Positions 8,205 to 16,995 of a stretch of 64,000 nt of DNA are shown here, piece after piece. Under the pieces are notes generated by a model that had not been told where the DNA came from, did no database searches, and saw only the letters and a list, made by a program, of their open reading frames with translations. Position numbers and translations under genes: made by a program. This DNA comes from Yponomeuta sedellus (Eukaryota > Arthropoda > Insecta > Lepidoptera > Yponomeutidae), in the NCBI GenBank assembly GCA_934045075.1, contig OW203727.1:21392811-21456810 (forward strand). The letters are read 5' to 3'. The first letter of the stretch is position 1; each line of letters starts with the position of its first letter.

Positions 8205-8933
8205 ATGAAAGGGAAAGGACTTCTCAATACTTTAATCAATAATTTACCAATAGAGTTACACTTACCAGGCTACAACTACTGCGGTCCAGGTACTCGATTA
8301 CAAGAACGTTTGCAAAGAGGCGATAAAGGCATAAACCCTTTGGACAGCGCTTGTATGCTGCACGACATAGCTTATTCAAAGTATTCAAGTTTAGAAGATC
8401 GGTATAAGGCTGACTTAGAGCTAAGAAAGATGGCAAAGCAACGATTAAAATCAGAAGATGCTAGCAGAGGTGAAAAAGTTGCATCATGGTTGGTGAATAA
8501 AGTAATGAAAGCAAAAATTAAATCAGGTGCTGGAATTAAATCATTCAAAACTTCAATGGCTAAATTAAAATCGCATCTGAAAAAAAAGAAACCTAAAAAT
8601 ATTCAAGATGCTATTCAGTTTGCATACTTAGCAGCAAAAAAAATATTTCATAAGAAAAATAATATGAAGCTGCCAAGAATTATTCCCATCCCTAAAACTG
8701 GAGGAATACTTCCACTCATTCCTATTTTTGCTGGTCTATCAGCATTGGGTTCTTTAGCTGGAGGTATTGGTGGAATAGCAAAAGCAGTTAATGATTACAA
8801 GTCAGCCCAAAAAAATCTTTCTGAATCCGTGCGTCACAATAAAATGATGGAATCGATCTCCTTAGGCAAAGGTTTATACATCAAACCATACAAGACAGGT
8901 AAGGGATTGTGCGTACATTCTTCAAAAAACTAG
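8205..8933 (+). CDS. Virion protein: phospholipase A2 domain plus hydrophobic (pVI/pX-like) segment
   Basis: 242 aa. Residues 20-75 form a parvovirus-VP1-type PLA2: calcium loop YNYCGPGT (23-30) and the catalytic pair in HDIAY (His53-Asp54), followed by a Lys/Glu-rich helix. In parvoviruses this domain breaches the endosomal membrane during entry. Residues about 165-195 are a Gly/Ala/Leu-rich hydrophobic stretch (LSALGSLAGGIGGIAKAV) like membrane-active or core peptides of adenoviruses and adintoviruses. The protein ends with a GKGLYIKPY/GKGLC repeat. Basic segments between (KKKKPKN) may bind DNA. The last two sense codons, AAA AAC, sit on an A_AAA_AAC slippery heptamer just before TAG, and the protease frame overlaps by 25 bp. 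A PLA2-protease fusion by frameshifting is therefore possible. Confidence 0.9.
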   Translation: MKGKGLLNTLINNLPIELHLPGYNYCGPGTRLQERLQRGDKGINPLDSACMLHDIAYSKYSSLEDRYKADLELRKMAKQRLKSEDASRGEKVASWLVNKVMKAKIKSGAGIKSFKTSMAKLKSHLKKKKPKNIQDAIQFAYLAAKKIFHKKNNMKLPRIIPIPKTGGILPLIPIFAGLSALGSLAGGIGGIAKAVNDYKSAQKNLSESVRHNKMMESISLGKGLYIKPYKTGKGLCVHSSKN

Positions 8934-9304
8934 TTAAAAGGTTACCCAGACGAGCACTGAGTAATATAGATTTAATATATTATACTCGGGACATCCCATA
9001 CTTTCGAGGTGTCTATATGAGAGACACTTTACCAAGCAAATCAAATAACATCGAGTGCGCTATCCTGAATCTAGATAATTCAATAAATCCGGGAACTCAC
9101 TGGGTAGCCTACATTAAGATAAATAATTACAGCGTGTACTTTGATAGTTATGGTTTAAAACCACCTGTAGAATTAATCAAGTACTTAACAAAAAACACTA
9201 ACGTTTATTATAGTTATATGAACTATCAACAAAACAACACCTATAATTGCGGTCATTTATGCATAAAATTTTTAAAAACATTCTGGTTGAAACATTTATA
9301 TTAA
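8903..9304 (+). CDS. PRO: Adenain-like cysteine protease (capsid maturation)
   Basis: The open frame runs from 8903. Numbering from the GTG at 8909 gives 131 aa. The catalytic set is complete: His64 in GTHWVAY, Asp79 in YFDSYG, a Gln at 107/108, and Cys114 in YNCGHLC, matching the adenovirus protease/Ulp1 order His-Asp-Gln-Cys. It should process virion proteins such as the PLA2 or core protein and MCP. The conserved N-terminal part (NIDLIYYTRDIPYFRGVYM) lies before the first in-frame ATG at 9017, so an AUG start would cut into the fold. Translation probably starts by -1 frameshift at 8924..8930, by a non-AUG codon or by splicing. The frame is intact. Confidence 0.9.
   Translation, partial: GIVRTFFKKLVKRLPRRALSNIDLIYYTRDIPYFRGVYMRDTLPSKSNNIECAILNLDNSINPGTHWVAYIKINNYSVYFDSYGLKPPVELIKYLTKNTNVYYSYMNYQQNNTYNCGHLCIKFLKTFWLKHLY
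8924..8930 (+). promoter_or_regulatory. Candidate -1 ribosomal frameshift site
   Basis: A_AAA_AAC in the zero frame of the PLA2 gene, directly followed by its TAG at 8931. Slipping back one base enters the protease frame at 8930. The protease has no upstream ATG in its own frame: the frame opens after TAA at 8900..8902. Downstream AT-rich sequence has a possible stem around GAGTAATATA/TATATTATACTC (8958..8986), which is farther than the usual 5-9 nt spacer, so no convincing stimulator is visible. Confidence 0.5.
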
Positions 9305-9335
9305 GAAATCATAAACTATTCTCACCATTATTACG

Positions 9336-10007
9336 ATGTCATTCACGCTATCAATAACCGGTTGTAAACCAGCTTTGTCAACATTTTATTCGCCGGCTCT
9401 GCAGCTTGATGGTGAATATGAATGTGGGCTGATCTTTTTTTCGACGTTTAATTCGATTCCTAACATAGAATGCTACAACAACAAATTTCATTATGGCGAC
9501 AACGAAATGATTGAAATACCCGAAGGATCATACGAGCTATTAGATATAAATGACTTTTTAAAAACAAATTTAGTAGACTGTACGTTTAATTTGATATGTA
9601 ACAATAACACTTTGAGCACAAAAATAATTTGTTCAAAAGATATTCATTTTGAGAAATCCGGTTCAATCGGAAGGATATTGGGTTTTGGAAATCAGACTCT
9701 TAAAGCTAATATATTACATGAGTCTCTCTTCCCTGTAAACATTCTACCAACAACCATCGTTCGAATAGAATGTGATATCGTGAGCGGATCGTACATAAAT
9801 GGGAAGCCTAGCCATATAATTTACGAATTTGCACCTAATGTACCGCCAGGGTACAGGATTATAGAAATCCCAAAAAATTTGATATATTTCCCAGTAAATC
9901 AAAATACAGTTAGCGAGATTAATATAAGGATTTTGGATGCAAATAACAACCTTATAAATCTACGACAAGAAGAACTACAGTTATATTTACACCTAAGACG
10001 AAAATGA
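9336..10007 (+). CDS. penton: Penton base / minor capsid protein (single jelly roll)
   Basis: 223 aa, beta-rich with few charged helices, as expected for a jelly-roll protein that forms the capsid vertices. The C-terminal part with NQNTVSEINIRILDANNN and a closing LQLYLHLRRK matches the shape of Polinton minor capsid proteins. LGFGNQTL at about 114-121 is another typical stretch. The family is about 200-260 aa. The stop TGA overlaps the ATG of the next small frame (ATGA at 10004..10007), so the downstream gene is probably reached by termination-reinitiation. The start ATG at 9336 is the first in frame, 31 bp after the protease stop. Confidence 0.9.
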   Translation: MSFTLSITGCKPALSTFYSPALQLDGEYECGLIFFSTFNSIPNIECYNNKFHYGDNEMIEIPEGSYELLDINDFLKTNLVDCTFNLICNNNTLSTKIICSKDIHFEKSGSIGRILGFGNQTLKANILHESLFPVNILPTTIVRIECDIVSGSYINGKPSHIIYEFAPNVPPGYRIIEIPKNLIYFPVNQNTVSEINIRILDANNNLINLRQEELQLYLHLRRK

Positions 10008-10150
10008 TAGATTTCATAAATAAAACATTGGTACCCGAAACCAAAGATCTCAGTACAACACATCCACCGCAACAGAAACCACCTGCTAAAAAGAAAAAAC
10101 TGACTAAGGAAAATAAACAATTTCTCAGATACTTAAAAGTCATAAAATGA
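10004..10150 (+). CDS. 48-aa basic, Pro/Lys-rich protein
   Basis: A short frame locked between penton and MCP by ATGA overlaps on both sides (10004 and 10147). The N-terminus is MIDFINKTLVPE; the middle is Pro-rich, then KKKKLTKENKQFLRYL at the C-terminus. The pI is clearly high. Exact stop/start overlaps on both sides in an otherwise tightly packed gene block support translation. It may be a DNA-condensing or assembly peptide, but that is inference; no catalytic motif is present. Confidence 0.7.
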   Translation: MIDFINKTLVPETKDLSTTHPPQQKPPAKKKKLTKENKQFLRYLKVIK

Positions 10151-11361
10151 ATATCTTAAATATCTTGGATTCTTTCGCCTACGACAACAGCATTGAAAGC
10201 TACCAAATCCATTCGTATAAGCCCTACATTAATAGTTTTAACAAAAACGATGAAATACGCATTCCCATCAATCAACAAGACTTATACGTCTTACCGTCAC
10301 AGAGTACACTATACATCGAAGGTTCTATCACAGTGCACCGTCCAAATGGCGATAAAAAAGAGAGAGTGAGTAATATTGAGTTGGTGAATAATGCAACGCT
10401 TTTTCTTTTCCAAGACATTCGATATGAACTAAATGGTGTAGAAATTGATAGGATAAAAAATGCTGGGATCACAACTACTATTAAATCATTGCTCTCGATG
10501 AATGAAAATGAATCAAAAATGTCACGGCTATGGGGGTGGGACATTGATGGAATAAAAAATACTACTGGTAATTTTTCCGCCTGTATCCCATTGAATAAAG
10601 TTTTAGGTTTCGCTGAAGATTATAATAAAATAATAATGAACTGTAAACATGAGCTGGTTCTTTTGCGTAGTAATACAAACCTTAATTCTATTAAATTAAC
10701 CACTAATGAAGTGTTAGATGACATAACCATTAACAAAATTGTATGGAGAGTACCGCATATAAAAGTATCTGATCGTGAAAGAGTTAACTTGCTGAGATGT
10801 TTGGAGAAAGATAGACCTATCAGTTTAGCATTTAGGAATTGGGATCTCTATGAATACCCTCTTTTACCACAGACTACAAAACATACTTGGTCTATAAAAA
10901 CCACATCTCAATTAGAGAAACCACGTTATGTGATTATTGGTTTACAAACTAATCGGAAAAGTTTAGGTATGAAAGACATGTCTCACTTTGATCATTGTTA
11001 TGTACGTGATGTCAAGGTTTTTTTAAATTCAACTTACTTTCCATATGAAAGTCTCAATATTAAGTTTACTGAAGAAAGGTATATGATATTATATGAGCAA
11101 TACGCTAGATTCCAACAGTCTTACTATGGACGTCGGTGTGAGCCGTTGTTAAATCTGAAGGATTTCAAAGATAAAGCACCATTATTTGTAATAGATTGCT
11201 GCAGGCAAAATGAGACCCTGAAGACAGGTCCCATTGATGTTAGAGTAGAAATAGAGAGTGATTTAGAAATACCAGATCAAACTTCTGCTTACTGCCTCAT
11301 ACTAAACGATTGTGTAATCGAATATAAACCACTTTCTAACATCGTTAAAAAAATAACATGA
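10147..11361 (+). CDS. MCP: Major capsid protein (double jelly roll)
   Basis: 404 aa. This hexon-like protein builds the facets of an icosahedral capsid. The sequence is beta-rich throughout. Conserved landmarks are the N-terminal IESYQIHSYKPY, the central LFLFQDIRYELNGVEID, GWDIDG at about 129-134, and the C-terminal LFVIDCCRQNETLK followed by GPIDVRVEIESD and TSAYCLILND, the signature end of Polinton MCPs. The frame is intact. The stop overlaps the ATG of the next gene (ATGA at 11358), and its own ATG overlaps the stop of the 48-aa frame. Together with ATPase, PRO and penton it completes a morphogenesis module, so the element may form virions. Confidence 0.95.
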   Translation: MNILNILDSFAYDNSIESYQIHSYKPYINSFNKNDEIRIPINQQDLYVLPSQSTLYIEGSITVHRPNGDKKERVSNIELVNNATLFLFQDIRYELNGVEIDRIKNAGITTTIKSLLSMNENESKMSRLWGWDIDGIKNTTGNFSACIPLNKVLGFAEDYNKIIMNCKHELVLLRSNTNLNSIKLTTNEVLDDITINKIVWRVPHIKVSDRERVNLLRCLEKDRPISLAFRNWDLYEYPLLPQTTKHTWSIKTTSQLEKPRYVIIGLQTNRKSLGMKDMSHFDHCYVRDVKVFLNSTYFPYESLNIKFTEERYMILYEQYARFQQSYYGRRCEPLLNLKDFKDKAPLFVIDCCRQNETLKTGPIDVRVEIESDLEIPDQTSAYCLILNDCVIEYKPLSNIVKKIT

Positions 11362-11846
11362 ACTCTGAACATATTTTTGTAGATTTACAAGGATTTAGAG
11401 ATTATAAAAATAATTTTATTATTAAAGAGTTTGCTCTCGCTACTAAAGAATTTACTATGGTCTACTTGGTAAAACCTCCTTATCCATTTTCTACTTTATC
11501 AGATAGCGAAAAAAAGCAAGTTGTTTGGTTGGAAAAGAATAGAGGAATTTATTGGCGTGAAGGTTTTATTGACTACCGCGAATTTCATAGGTTAATTTAT
11601 AGTTTATTGAGGAATAAGAAAATTTTTGTAAAAGGTTTAGAAAAAATCATGTGGGTAAATAAACTTTGTGGTGATTGTTGTGTTATTAATATCGAGGAAA
11701 ATCAATGTCCTAATATAAAATACCTGCATGATAAATATAGTGTATGCAATTTTACGTGTTTTTCTCACCACAAACAATGTGCGTTGAAAAATGTACTATG
11801 TGTCAAGAAATGGTTTTATGAAAATAATGTTATAGAATTTATTTAG
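11358..11846 (+). CDS. Polinton-associated protein of unknown function, 162 aa
   Basis: Opens with IFVDLQGFRDYKNNFIIKEFAL; middle segments are KPPYPFSTLS, WLEKNRGIYWREGFIDYREF and NKKIFVKGLEKIMWV. The alternation of beta strands and helices with an early Asp and a mid VKG is reminiscent of RNase H-like or DEDD nuclease folds, but the full acidic set is not evident, so I leave the function open. The C-terminus is Cys/His-rich (CGDCC; CNFTCFSHHKQC) and may bind zinc. Last gene of the rightward block, coupled to MCP by ATGA. A polyadenylation signal AATAAA follows at about 11887. Confidence 0.8.
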   Translation: MNSEHIFVDLQGFRDYKNNFIIKEFALATKEFTMVYLVKPPYPFSTLSDSEKKQVVWLEKNRGIYWREGFIDYREFHRLIYSLLRNKKIFVKGLEKIMWVNKLCGDCCVINIEENQCPNIKYLHDKYSVCNFTCFSHHKQCALKNVLCVKKWFYENNVIEFI

Positions 11847-11954
11847 AATAAGCAAGTATTTATGTAACTTTTTTATTGAAAGTAAGAAATAAATGTAAAT
11901 GTATTTAAAAAAGAAAACATGTTTTATTTAATTAATTTTTAATTTAAAACGAAA
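11847..11954. terminator. Convergent polyadenylation region
   Basis: AATAAA on the + strand near 11887 and TTTATT (AATAAA on the - strand) near 11922 lie back to back between the rightward MCP block and the leftward gene ending at 11955. Both strands therefore appear to terminate here. Confidence 0.55.
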
Positions 11955-12425
11955 TTAATAACTATTGCACATATTTTTAGAAATGTTCTTAACTACGTTT
12001 TCCACCATGTCCATTATTTCGTCTACAGGATCTATCACAACATATTGGGCACTTAACACCGCACTTTCACTGTTTGTGTCCTTACACTCATTTAAGTCGA
12101 ATACTTCTATTTTTATCAACCGATTTCCTCTTCTTGCCGCCTTGCTAACCACATATGATGTAGACGTGGAGTCCTTTGCAACCCGTTTCCTTGAAGTCTT
12201 ACTTTTCCGCTTCCCCACGTCTGATGGAGCCGGGTTTCGTATTTCTTCGACATCACTATCGAACCCACTCAAAATATTTTGCGCGTAGTAGTAAGGGTCA
12301 GTCGGATCAGTCTCGCCTAAAATCTGAAAAAAAACAAAAAAAAAATTATTAAAAATATTCAAACCTATTTCAAACTGTGTAATATAAATTGGATGGAAAA
12401 AAATAATGCTTACCGAAATCGACAT
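11955..12425 (-). CDS. Two-exon small gene, 126 aa, unknown function
   Basis: Exon 1 is 12414..12425 (ATG plus three codons) and exon 2 is 11955..12323. The 90-bp intron between has donor GTAAGC, a T-rich tract and acceptor TTTCAG, in phase 0. The frame also stays open through the intron, giving a 156-aa unspliced version. The unspliced insert is Phe/Ile-rich and unlike the rest, which favours splicing. The product starts acidic (DPTDPYYY, FDSDVEE), then has a basic nuclear-signal-like GKRKSKTSRKRVAK, and a C-terminal part with YVVIDPVDEIMDMVENV. This layout (acidic arm, NLS, helical end) suits a nuclear regulatory protein; that is inference. Confidence 0.7.
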   Translation of the reverse strand: MSISVSIIFFHPIYITQFEIGLNIFNNFFFVFFQILGETDPTDPYYYAQNILSGFDSDVEEIRNPAPSDVGKRKSKTSRKRVAKDSTSTSYVVSKAARRGNRLIKIEVFDLNECKDTNSESAVLSAQYVVIDPVDEIMDMVENVVKNISKNMCNSY

Positions 12426-13372
12426 GTTTTCACGTCTGCTGATCTTCTAGTTGGCTCGAACGATGCAGTAACAATAAATTACTGAACCACCAAATATAAA
12501 ATGGATTTGTAGATGAGTGTAACTTACCTATTCATACGTTTCGATCGCTCTAGAAAATTAATCCTGTCTCTTTTAATACATATAAGAGTGAGCGAGCTCG
12601 AATTCGTAGTCAGCATTATCAATATCGAATGTGTTTGAATCAAGTATGTCATTGCTGACTAAGTAAATAGTAGTCATTGAACCCTTGCGCGCTATGCAAC
12701 ATCGATGCGCCTCCCTTGCTGTTTGCAACATCGCTAACACCTTGACTTGACCTACTTTTGACTGTCTCGTCGGTCTAGTGATGATAGCGTTTGATTACTA
12801 TTGCAGAGGTCGTGGGCTCGATTCCCACAGGGAGCTGTCATACTTTCAGTAGACACGAAATCAAAACTTCATTGAATATAGTTTAGCTCTCCTCATCCCA
12901 CCGCGCTCAAGACTATGTCTATAGCAAAAATTTCTGAGATATGTAGGAACTAACAATACTTACATATTCTTTTGTTTTTGTAACATTAGGTAACAATGTT
13001 AGGTCATGGAAATAAAAGAAGCTGGTAGTATAACCCAATTTATTCACCCAAAACTATACTTATTAGCTTATAGTACATAACACTTTTATAACTAAGTACC
13101 TATCTATTTTAATTCATTACATTATTAGTTCACTTAAATAAATACGCTATTCTTAACATACCTAAAGAGCTTTAGCTTTAACTTGAAGAGCATAAGAACG
13201 AAAACATAATATTAAGCTTATTCCACACTAGCTCTATCGCGGCGGTTACCGCAGCCGCAATCCATACACATAGCATCTAAGACTGAAACAGATCTATGAA
13301 ATACATCATATCACGATATTTTGATTACATATTTTTAAATTTTATCCCATGGTCAATTTTACTATCTTATTT
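12426..13372. other. Non-coding spacer in the Polinton with a tRNA-like fragment
   Basis: No convincing gene. At about 12768..12832 the + strand has a tRNA-like piece: A-box-like GGTCTAGTGATGA and a perfect T-arm stem GTGGG/CCCAC around CTCGATT. The anticodon arm does not fold, so it is probably a SINE head or degenerate tRNA. A TATA-like element (TATATG, - strand, near 12584) could serve the leftward two-exon gene. Confidence 0.45.
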
Positions 13373-16300
13373 TCATAATATTGAGGTATGGCCCCACGCT
13401 TTAGTTGAGATTTGATCCCGATGAATCAAACGTTTATCATCATTTCTCGATAGAGCTATTTTGTTGACACTTTGCGTAAATATTTCATGTTTTATCGATT
13501 TAAACAAGATATTTCTCTTGCGCAGCACATTACCTTCAAACAAGGTCTGCTCATAATTACTAAAGTTAAGACCGCGAATAACGCTCATTTTTACTCCTTT
13601 GGCCTTTTTGACAGTTTTTTCTAAAGTTTTGAAACAGTACAGTTTTGATCGTAATCCTACAAATTCTGTAATAATTTCACCACCCATTTCATCCTTAAAT
13701 AGCCCAGGAATCTTTTTGTTTTTTAATGGAATTTGATGTATATTATTACTATCGTAATTACTCGTATCAAAGTAAGGTAGTAAACGGTATTTCAAATCTA
13801 GGAAGAAGTCCTCTGTGGACAAATGATAGATGAAGCTATCCGTATCAGTATAGCACATCTCAACATATTTCCCATACATAGGTTTAATAATTGAATAATG
13901 AAAGTCATACATGTGGCTTTTGGATAACTCAAGAACAGTAAACCCAATGTAGATAGGTTTATCTAAAACCACACGTTCTGGTTTCATTTGGATGGCAACC
14001 AAATTTTCGGAAAAAACTGAAGCACTGTGAAAGTTTGGACGGGCTATCAATTTTTCTGCCGATGTGCATTTTTTCGTTTTGTTTTGACTATCGCTCCATT
14101 GATTTACCAAATAGACGTTTACTCTGTGTTCAGTATTTTCTATAGTCTTTCCAAATATGCTGTTGTTCAAGAGTTTGAAAAAGTCTTGTTCGAAAGTTGA
14201 TTGGGCTTGTTGCCTCAGTTTTGTATTAAGTTCAATGTATTGTTTGAGATAAGCACTTTGACGAAAAGTAATGACTCTATGGATTTTTCTTAGTATTAAT
14301 CCATGTTTCAAGCATGTTTTAAGATGCACATAATGAATAACATATCGATATTTATCGTATAGGTTTGGGATTAATTTCGAACTCCTTCCACCGGGTGGTA
14401 TGCATCGCTCAGGACAAAATGGGAAATCATTGTGATAGTCGTGTAGGTGTGTGGGATAAATAATATCCACTTCAAGAATATAACCAAAAGATGCATTATC
14501 AGGAACTGATGTGATATCAATGGTATTCACTTCAGACTGTTCCAAAAATCTGAAATCTGACAAAGGTAATACTTGAGACATGCTGAAGCCGTATAAATTG
14601 TTAGCATCAATATACGTTATGAAGGACTCGGGACGTGATGGGTCGTACTCAGACATGTATTTATTGTTTGCTTTCGCATGTCGCTTGGAACACATACATA
14701 CACCACCCCGTATTCCATCCTGAATCATCCGAATAATCGCTAAGTCGCTAAGCAATTCTAATCTGACCTTAGTTTTCAAAAGCATCGCATCAAATGATAA
14801 GCTGGGTGCTGTGAGGTAGAATGCCGGGTCTAATTGATAATATCGTTTACATGTTTTGCGGAAATGTTCAAAAATATCGGCTAGTAGCAAGACATCTGTT
14901 TTAACGTATAGATCAGTGTATTCACCTAAGTTACGAATGGAGAAAGTTGACCATACTGACTTGGCATGTTCATAATCTTGATCAGAAATTTCTTCACCAC
15001 TGATAGTATTATAAAAAGCAGATTTGGGTGGGAGGGAATTTTCTTCGTAGCATTTCCAATGTGACATATAGTCATATGGATAAACACCTTTGCGAGTGAG
15101 TAATTTGAATTCAGTGTCATTTGCAAAAAATGATTTCAACAACGAGAATTCCTCCACCTTCATTGTTTTCGTGAGTTTTTCTAAACTGGTACCTAAAAAT
15201 TTAAATGAATCGATAAATCGAAGTTGGATACCTTCATCTTTCGATAATGGTATATACTTCGTGAAAGAAATATAGTTTTCTTTTGTTTTAGGTATTATTC
15301 TAATCGGACCAGGCGCCTCGCCTAGTTCTTTGATAAATAAATGGCAATCGTAGCCTGACAAATTGTGGAAAACAACTGGAACAAAATTTGGTAGTTTAAA
15401 TTGTAAATTACAATGCCTGTGAGCTGCCCCCCGATAGTGACCAGTGATGTGACAGTGGTCTCGAACCTTGTCAAATATTAAAAGATTATCACAAATATGA
15501 CAGCGGACAGCATTTTCAAAATTTTGTGAATCATTATCCGTGAATATAATTTTAATATTAGCTTTTAAAATAGTGTGTATTTGCTTCATGTCTCGATACA
15601 ACCATTCTACAAATTTTGATACACAGTCTGATCCCCGATAGCTGACGTAGCGATTATACTTGGCATCCACTGTACAAACAATATAGTAACCAAACGCTGA
15701 GGGCACATGTTGTTGTAGCAGGCTAGTGCTCGCAATGTTAGGGTCTGCTTCACACCCCAGATGACGTTGAAGCATAGTCTCAAAATCAGCATAAATGATA
15801 AAGGGTATGTTTTGTTTTCGTTCGTAATTCTTAAATTGAAGAACCGACCCTTGGTTAGGAAGAGCTGTAGCAATACCACCACATGCATGAATGACAAGTT
15901 CATTAGATGTTTTAAAAAATAACAGACATGATGAGCAAAAATGCAGTTGCTGATGGTGTTTAGATATTTGGCTTCTAACCAGACGGGGAAGGTTTTTGAT
16001 CAAACAAAAGTGAGAGCCCTCATCATTCTCGAGAAATAGCAGATGAACGATATTTTTCGCAGTGGAAGACTCTGATCTGTATAGTGGACCTACAACAGTT
16101 TTTTTGCCTTGTAAGCCATACACAAAAATAGCGATATCTGGATTATTTTTTTCAAACACCGGGATGTCAGAAAAAGTTACTGGATATGATAAGCCTTGAG
16201 TGTTAAAAATATCGCGAAAATCGGGATAAGACGAGACACGATCGGGGTGGCTCTTTGAAGGGAATAGAGCAGCTGTAACACACCAAAGAAAACAATAAGG

Positions 16301-16879
16301 ATCATAATTTTTTATATTCAAACATGCTTTTTTGTTTTTTATAAATTTTGGTAAATCTATAAACGATGACCCACTCAATGGTTGATATTTATTTACATTG
16401 ATTTCCAAATGAGAGTTACTCAAAAATGTCCAACCGCTATCTCGCTCTTGAAACTCTTCAAGCTTTTTTTTCAATGTATTTATGATTTCTGAGAAAATGG
16501 AATTGAAGTTGTGGTTCATGTGTATGGTAATGTTTTTCGTACCAAACGATTTTAGTTCTTGCAAATCGTTTTTGTACATAAGGAAAAATGAAAAAAGCTC
16601 AACATTGACTTTTATGCAAACGTGTTTTTTCAATGAAATATCAATCAGAGATTTTAATTTATTATGGATAGACTCGAAAAAGGTTTCAATTGAGTGCTGA
16701 CCATCACCGTTAGCCTGTATCTTATAAGTTGCAATACGATTACGGAATGCAGAGGTCAGAACCTCAACATCTTCTGACAAATGATGAGTTGCGACTTTGC
16801 TTTTGTGGTCAGTGCTGCGCATATGACCCACCCAACTTTTTGGGTTGACAAGAGTTTTGCAAGTAATGCAATAAGGCAT
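13373..16879 (-). CDS. PolB: Protein-primed DNA polymerase B (PolB2)
   Basis: 1168 aa, intact. It replicates the linear element, probably from a terminal protein. An N-terminal Cys/His finger (CITCK...H...H) occupies residues 4-25. Exonuclease motifs are YADFET (363-368), HNLSGYD (505-511) and YVKTD (658-662). Between Exo I and II lies an HNH/endonuclease-VII-like zinc segment (CHICD at 460, RDHCHITGHYRGAAH at 473-487). Polymerase motifs are A, YIDANNLYG (756-764); B, KLLNNSIFG (902-910); and C, YTDTDS (1010-1015). All catalytic Asp residues are present. The length matches Polinton PolB. The start ATG at 16879 is the first in frame and keeps the finger. It runs opposite to the capsid block, in tandem with another leftward gene. 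Confidence 0.97.
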   Translation of the reverse strand: MPYCITCKTLVNPKSWVGHMRSTDHKSKVATHHLSEDVEVLTSAFRNRIATYKIQANGDGQHSIETFFESIHNKLKSLIDISLKKHVCIKVNVELFSFFLMYKNDLQELKSFGTKNITIHMNHNFNSIFSEIINTLKKKLEEFQERDSGWTFLSNSHLEINVNKYQPLSGSSFIDLPKFIKNKKACLNIKNYDPYCFLWCVTAALFPSKSHPDRVSSYPDFRDIFNTQGLSYPVTFSDIPVFEKNNPDIAIFVYGLQGKKTVVGPLYRSESSTAKNIVHLLFLENDEGSHFCLIKNLPRLVRSQISKHHQQLHFCSSCLLFFKTSNELVIHACGGIATALPNQGSVLQFKNYERKQNIPFIIYADFETMLQRHLGCEADPNIASTSLLQQHVPSAFGYYIVCTVDAKYNRYVSYRGSDCVSKFVEWLYRDMKQIHTILKANIKIIFTDNDSQNFENAVRCHICDNLLIFDKVRDHCHITGHYRGAAHRHCNLQFKLPNFVPVVFHNLSGYDCHLFIKELGEAPGPIRIIPKTKENYISFTKYIPLSKDEGIQLRFIDSFKFLGTSLEKLTKTMKVEEFSLLKSFFANDTEFKLLTRKGVYPYDYMSHWKCYEENSLPPKSAFYNTISGEEISDQDYEHAKSVWSTFSIRNLGEYTDLYVKTDVLLLADIFEHFRKTCKRYYQLDPAFYLTAPSLSFDAMLLKTKVRLELLSDLAIIRMIQDGIRGGVCMCSKRHAKANNKYMSEYDPSRPESFITYIDANNLYGFSMSQVLPLSDFRFLEQSEVNTIDITSVPDNASFGYILEVDIIYPTHLHDYHNDFPFCPERCIPPGGRSSKLIPNLYDKYRYVIHYVHLKTCLKHGLILRKIHRVITFRQSAYLKQYIELNTKLRQQAQSTFEQDFFKLLNNSIFGKTIENTEHRVNVYLVNQWSDSQNKTKKCTSAEKLIARPNFHSASVFSENLVAIQMKPERVVLDKPIYIGFTVLELSKSHMYDFHYSIIKPMYGKYVEMCYTDTDSFIYHLSTEDFFLDLKYRLLPYFDTSNYDSNNIHQIPLKNKKIPGLFKDEMGGEIITEFVGLRSKLYCFKTLEKTVKKAKGVKMSVIRGLNFSNYEQTLFEGNVLRKRNILFKSIKHEIFTQSVNKIALSRNDDKRLIHRDQISTKAWGHTSIL

Positions 16880-16995
16880 TGTAAATAAAAAGTAGTAAGA
16901 TTGACCAGGAAACAGATAATTAAAATTTAGGTTTTAGACACAAAAATAAATAGGTAAGTAGCAAAATAATATGTTTATTATAAATTAAAGGAATT

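Noticed and set aside
12768..12832. tRNA gene inside the Polinton
   Set aside because: Only the T-arm folds well; there is no anticodon arm and the B box has CTCGA.
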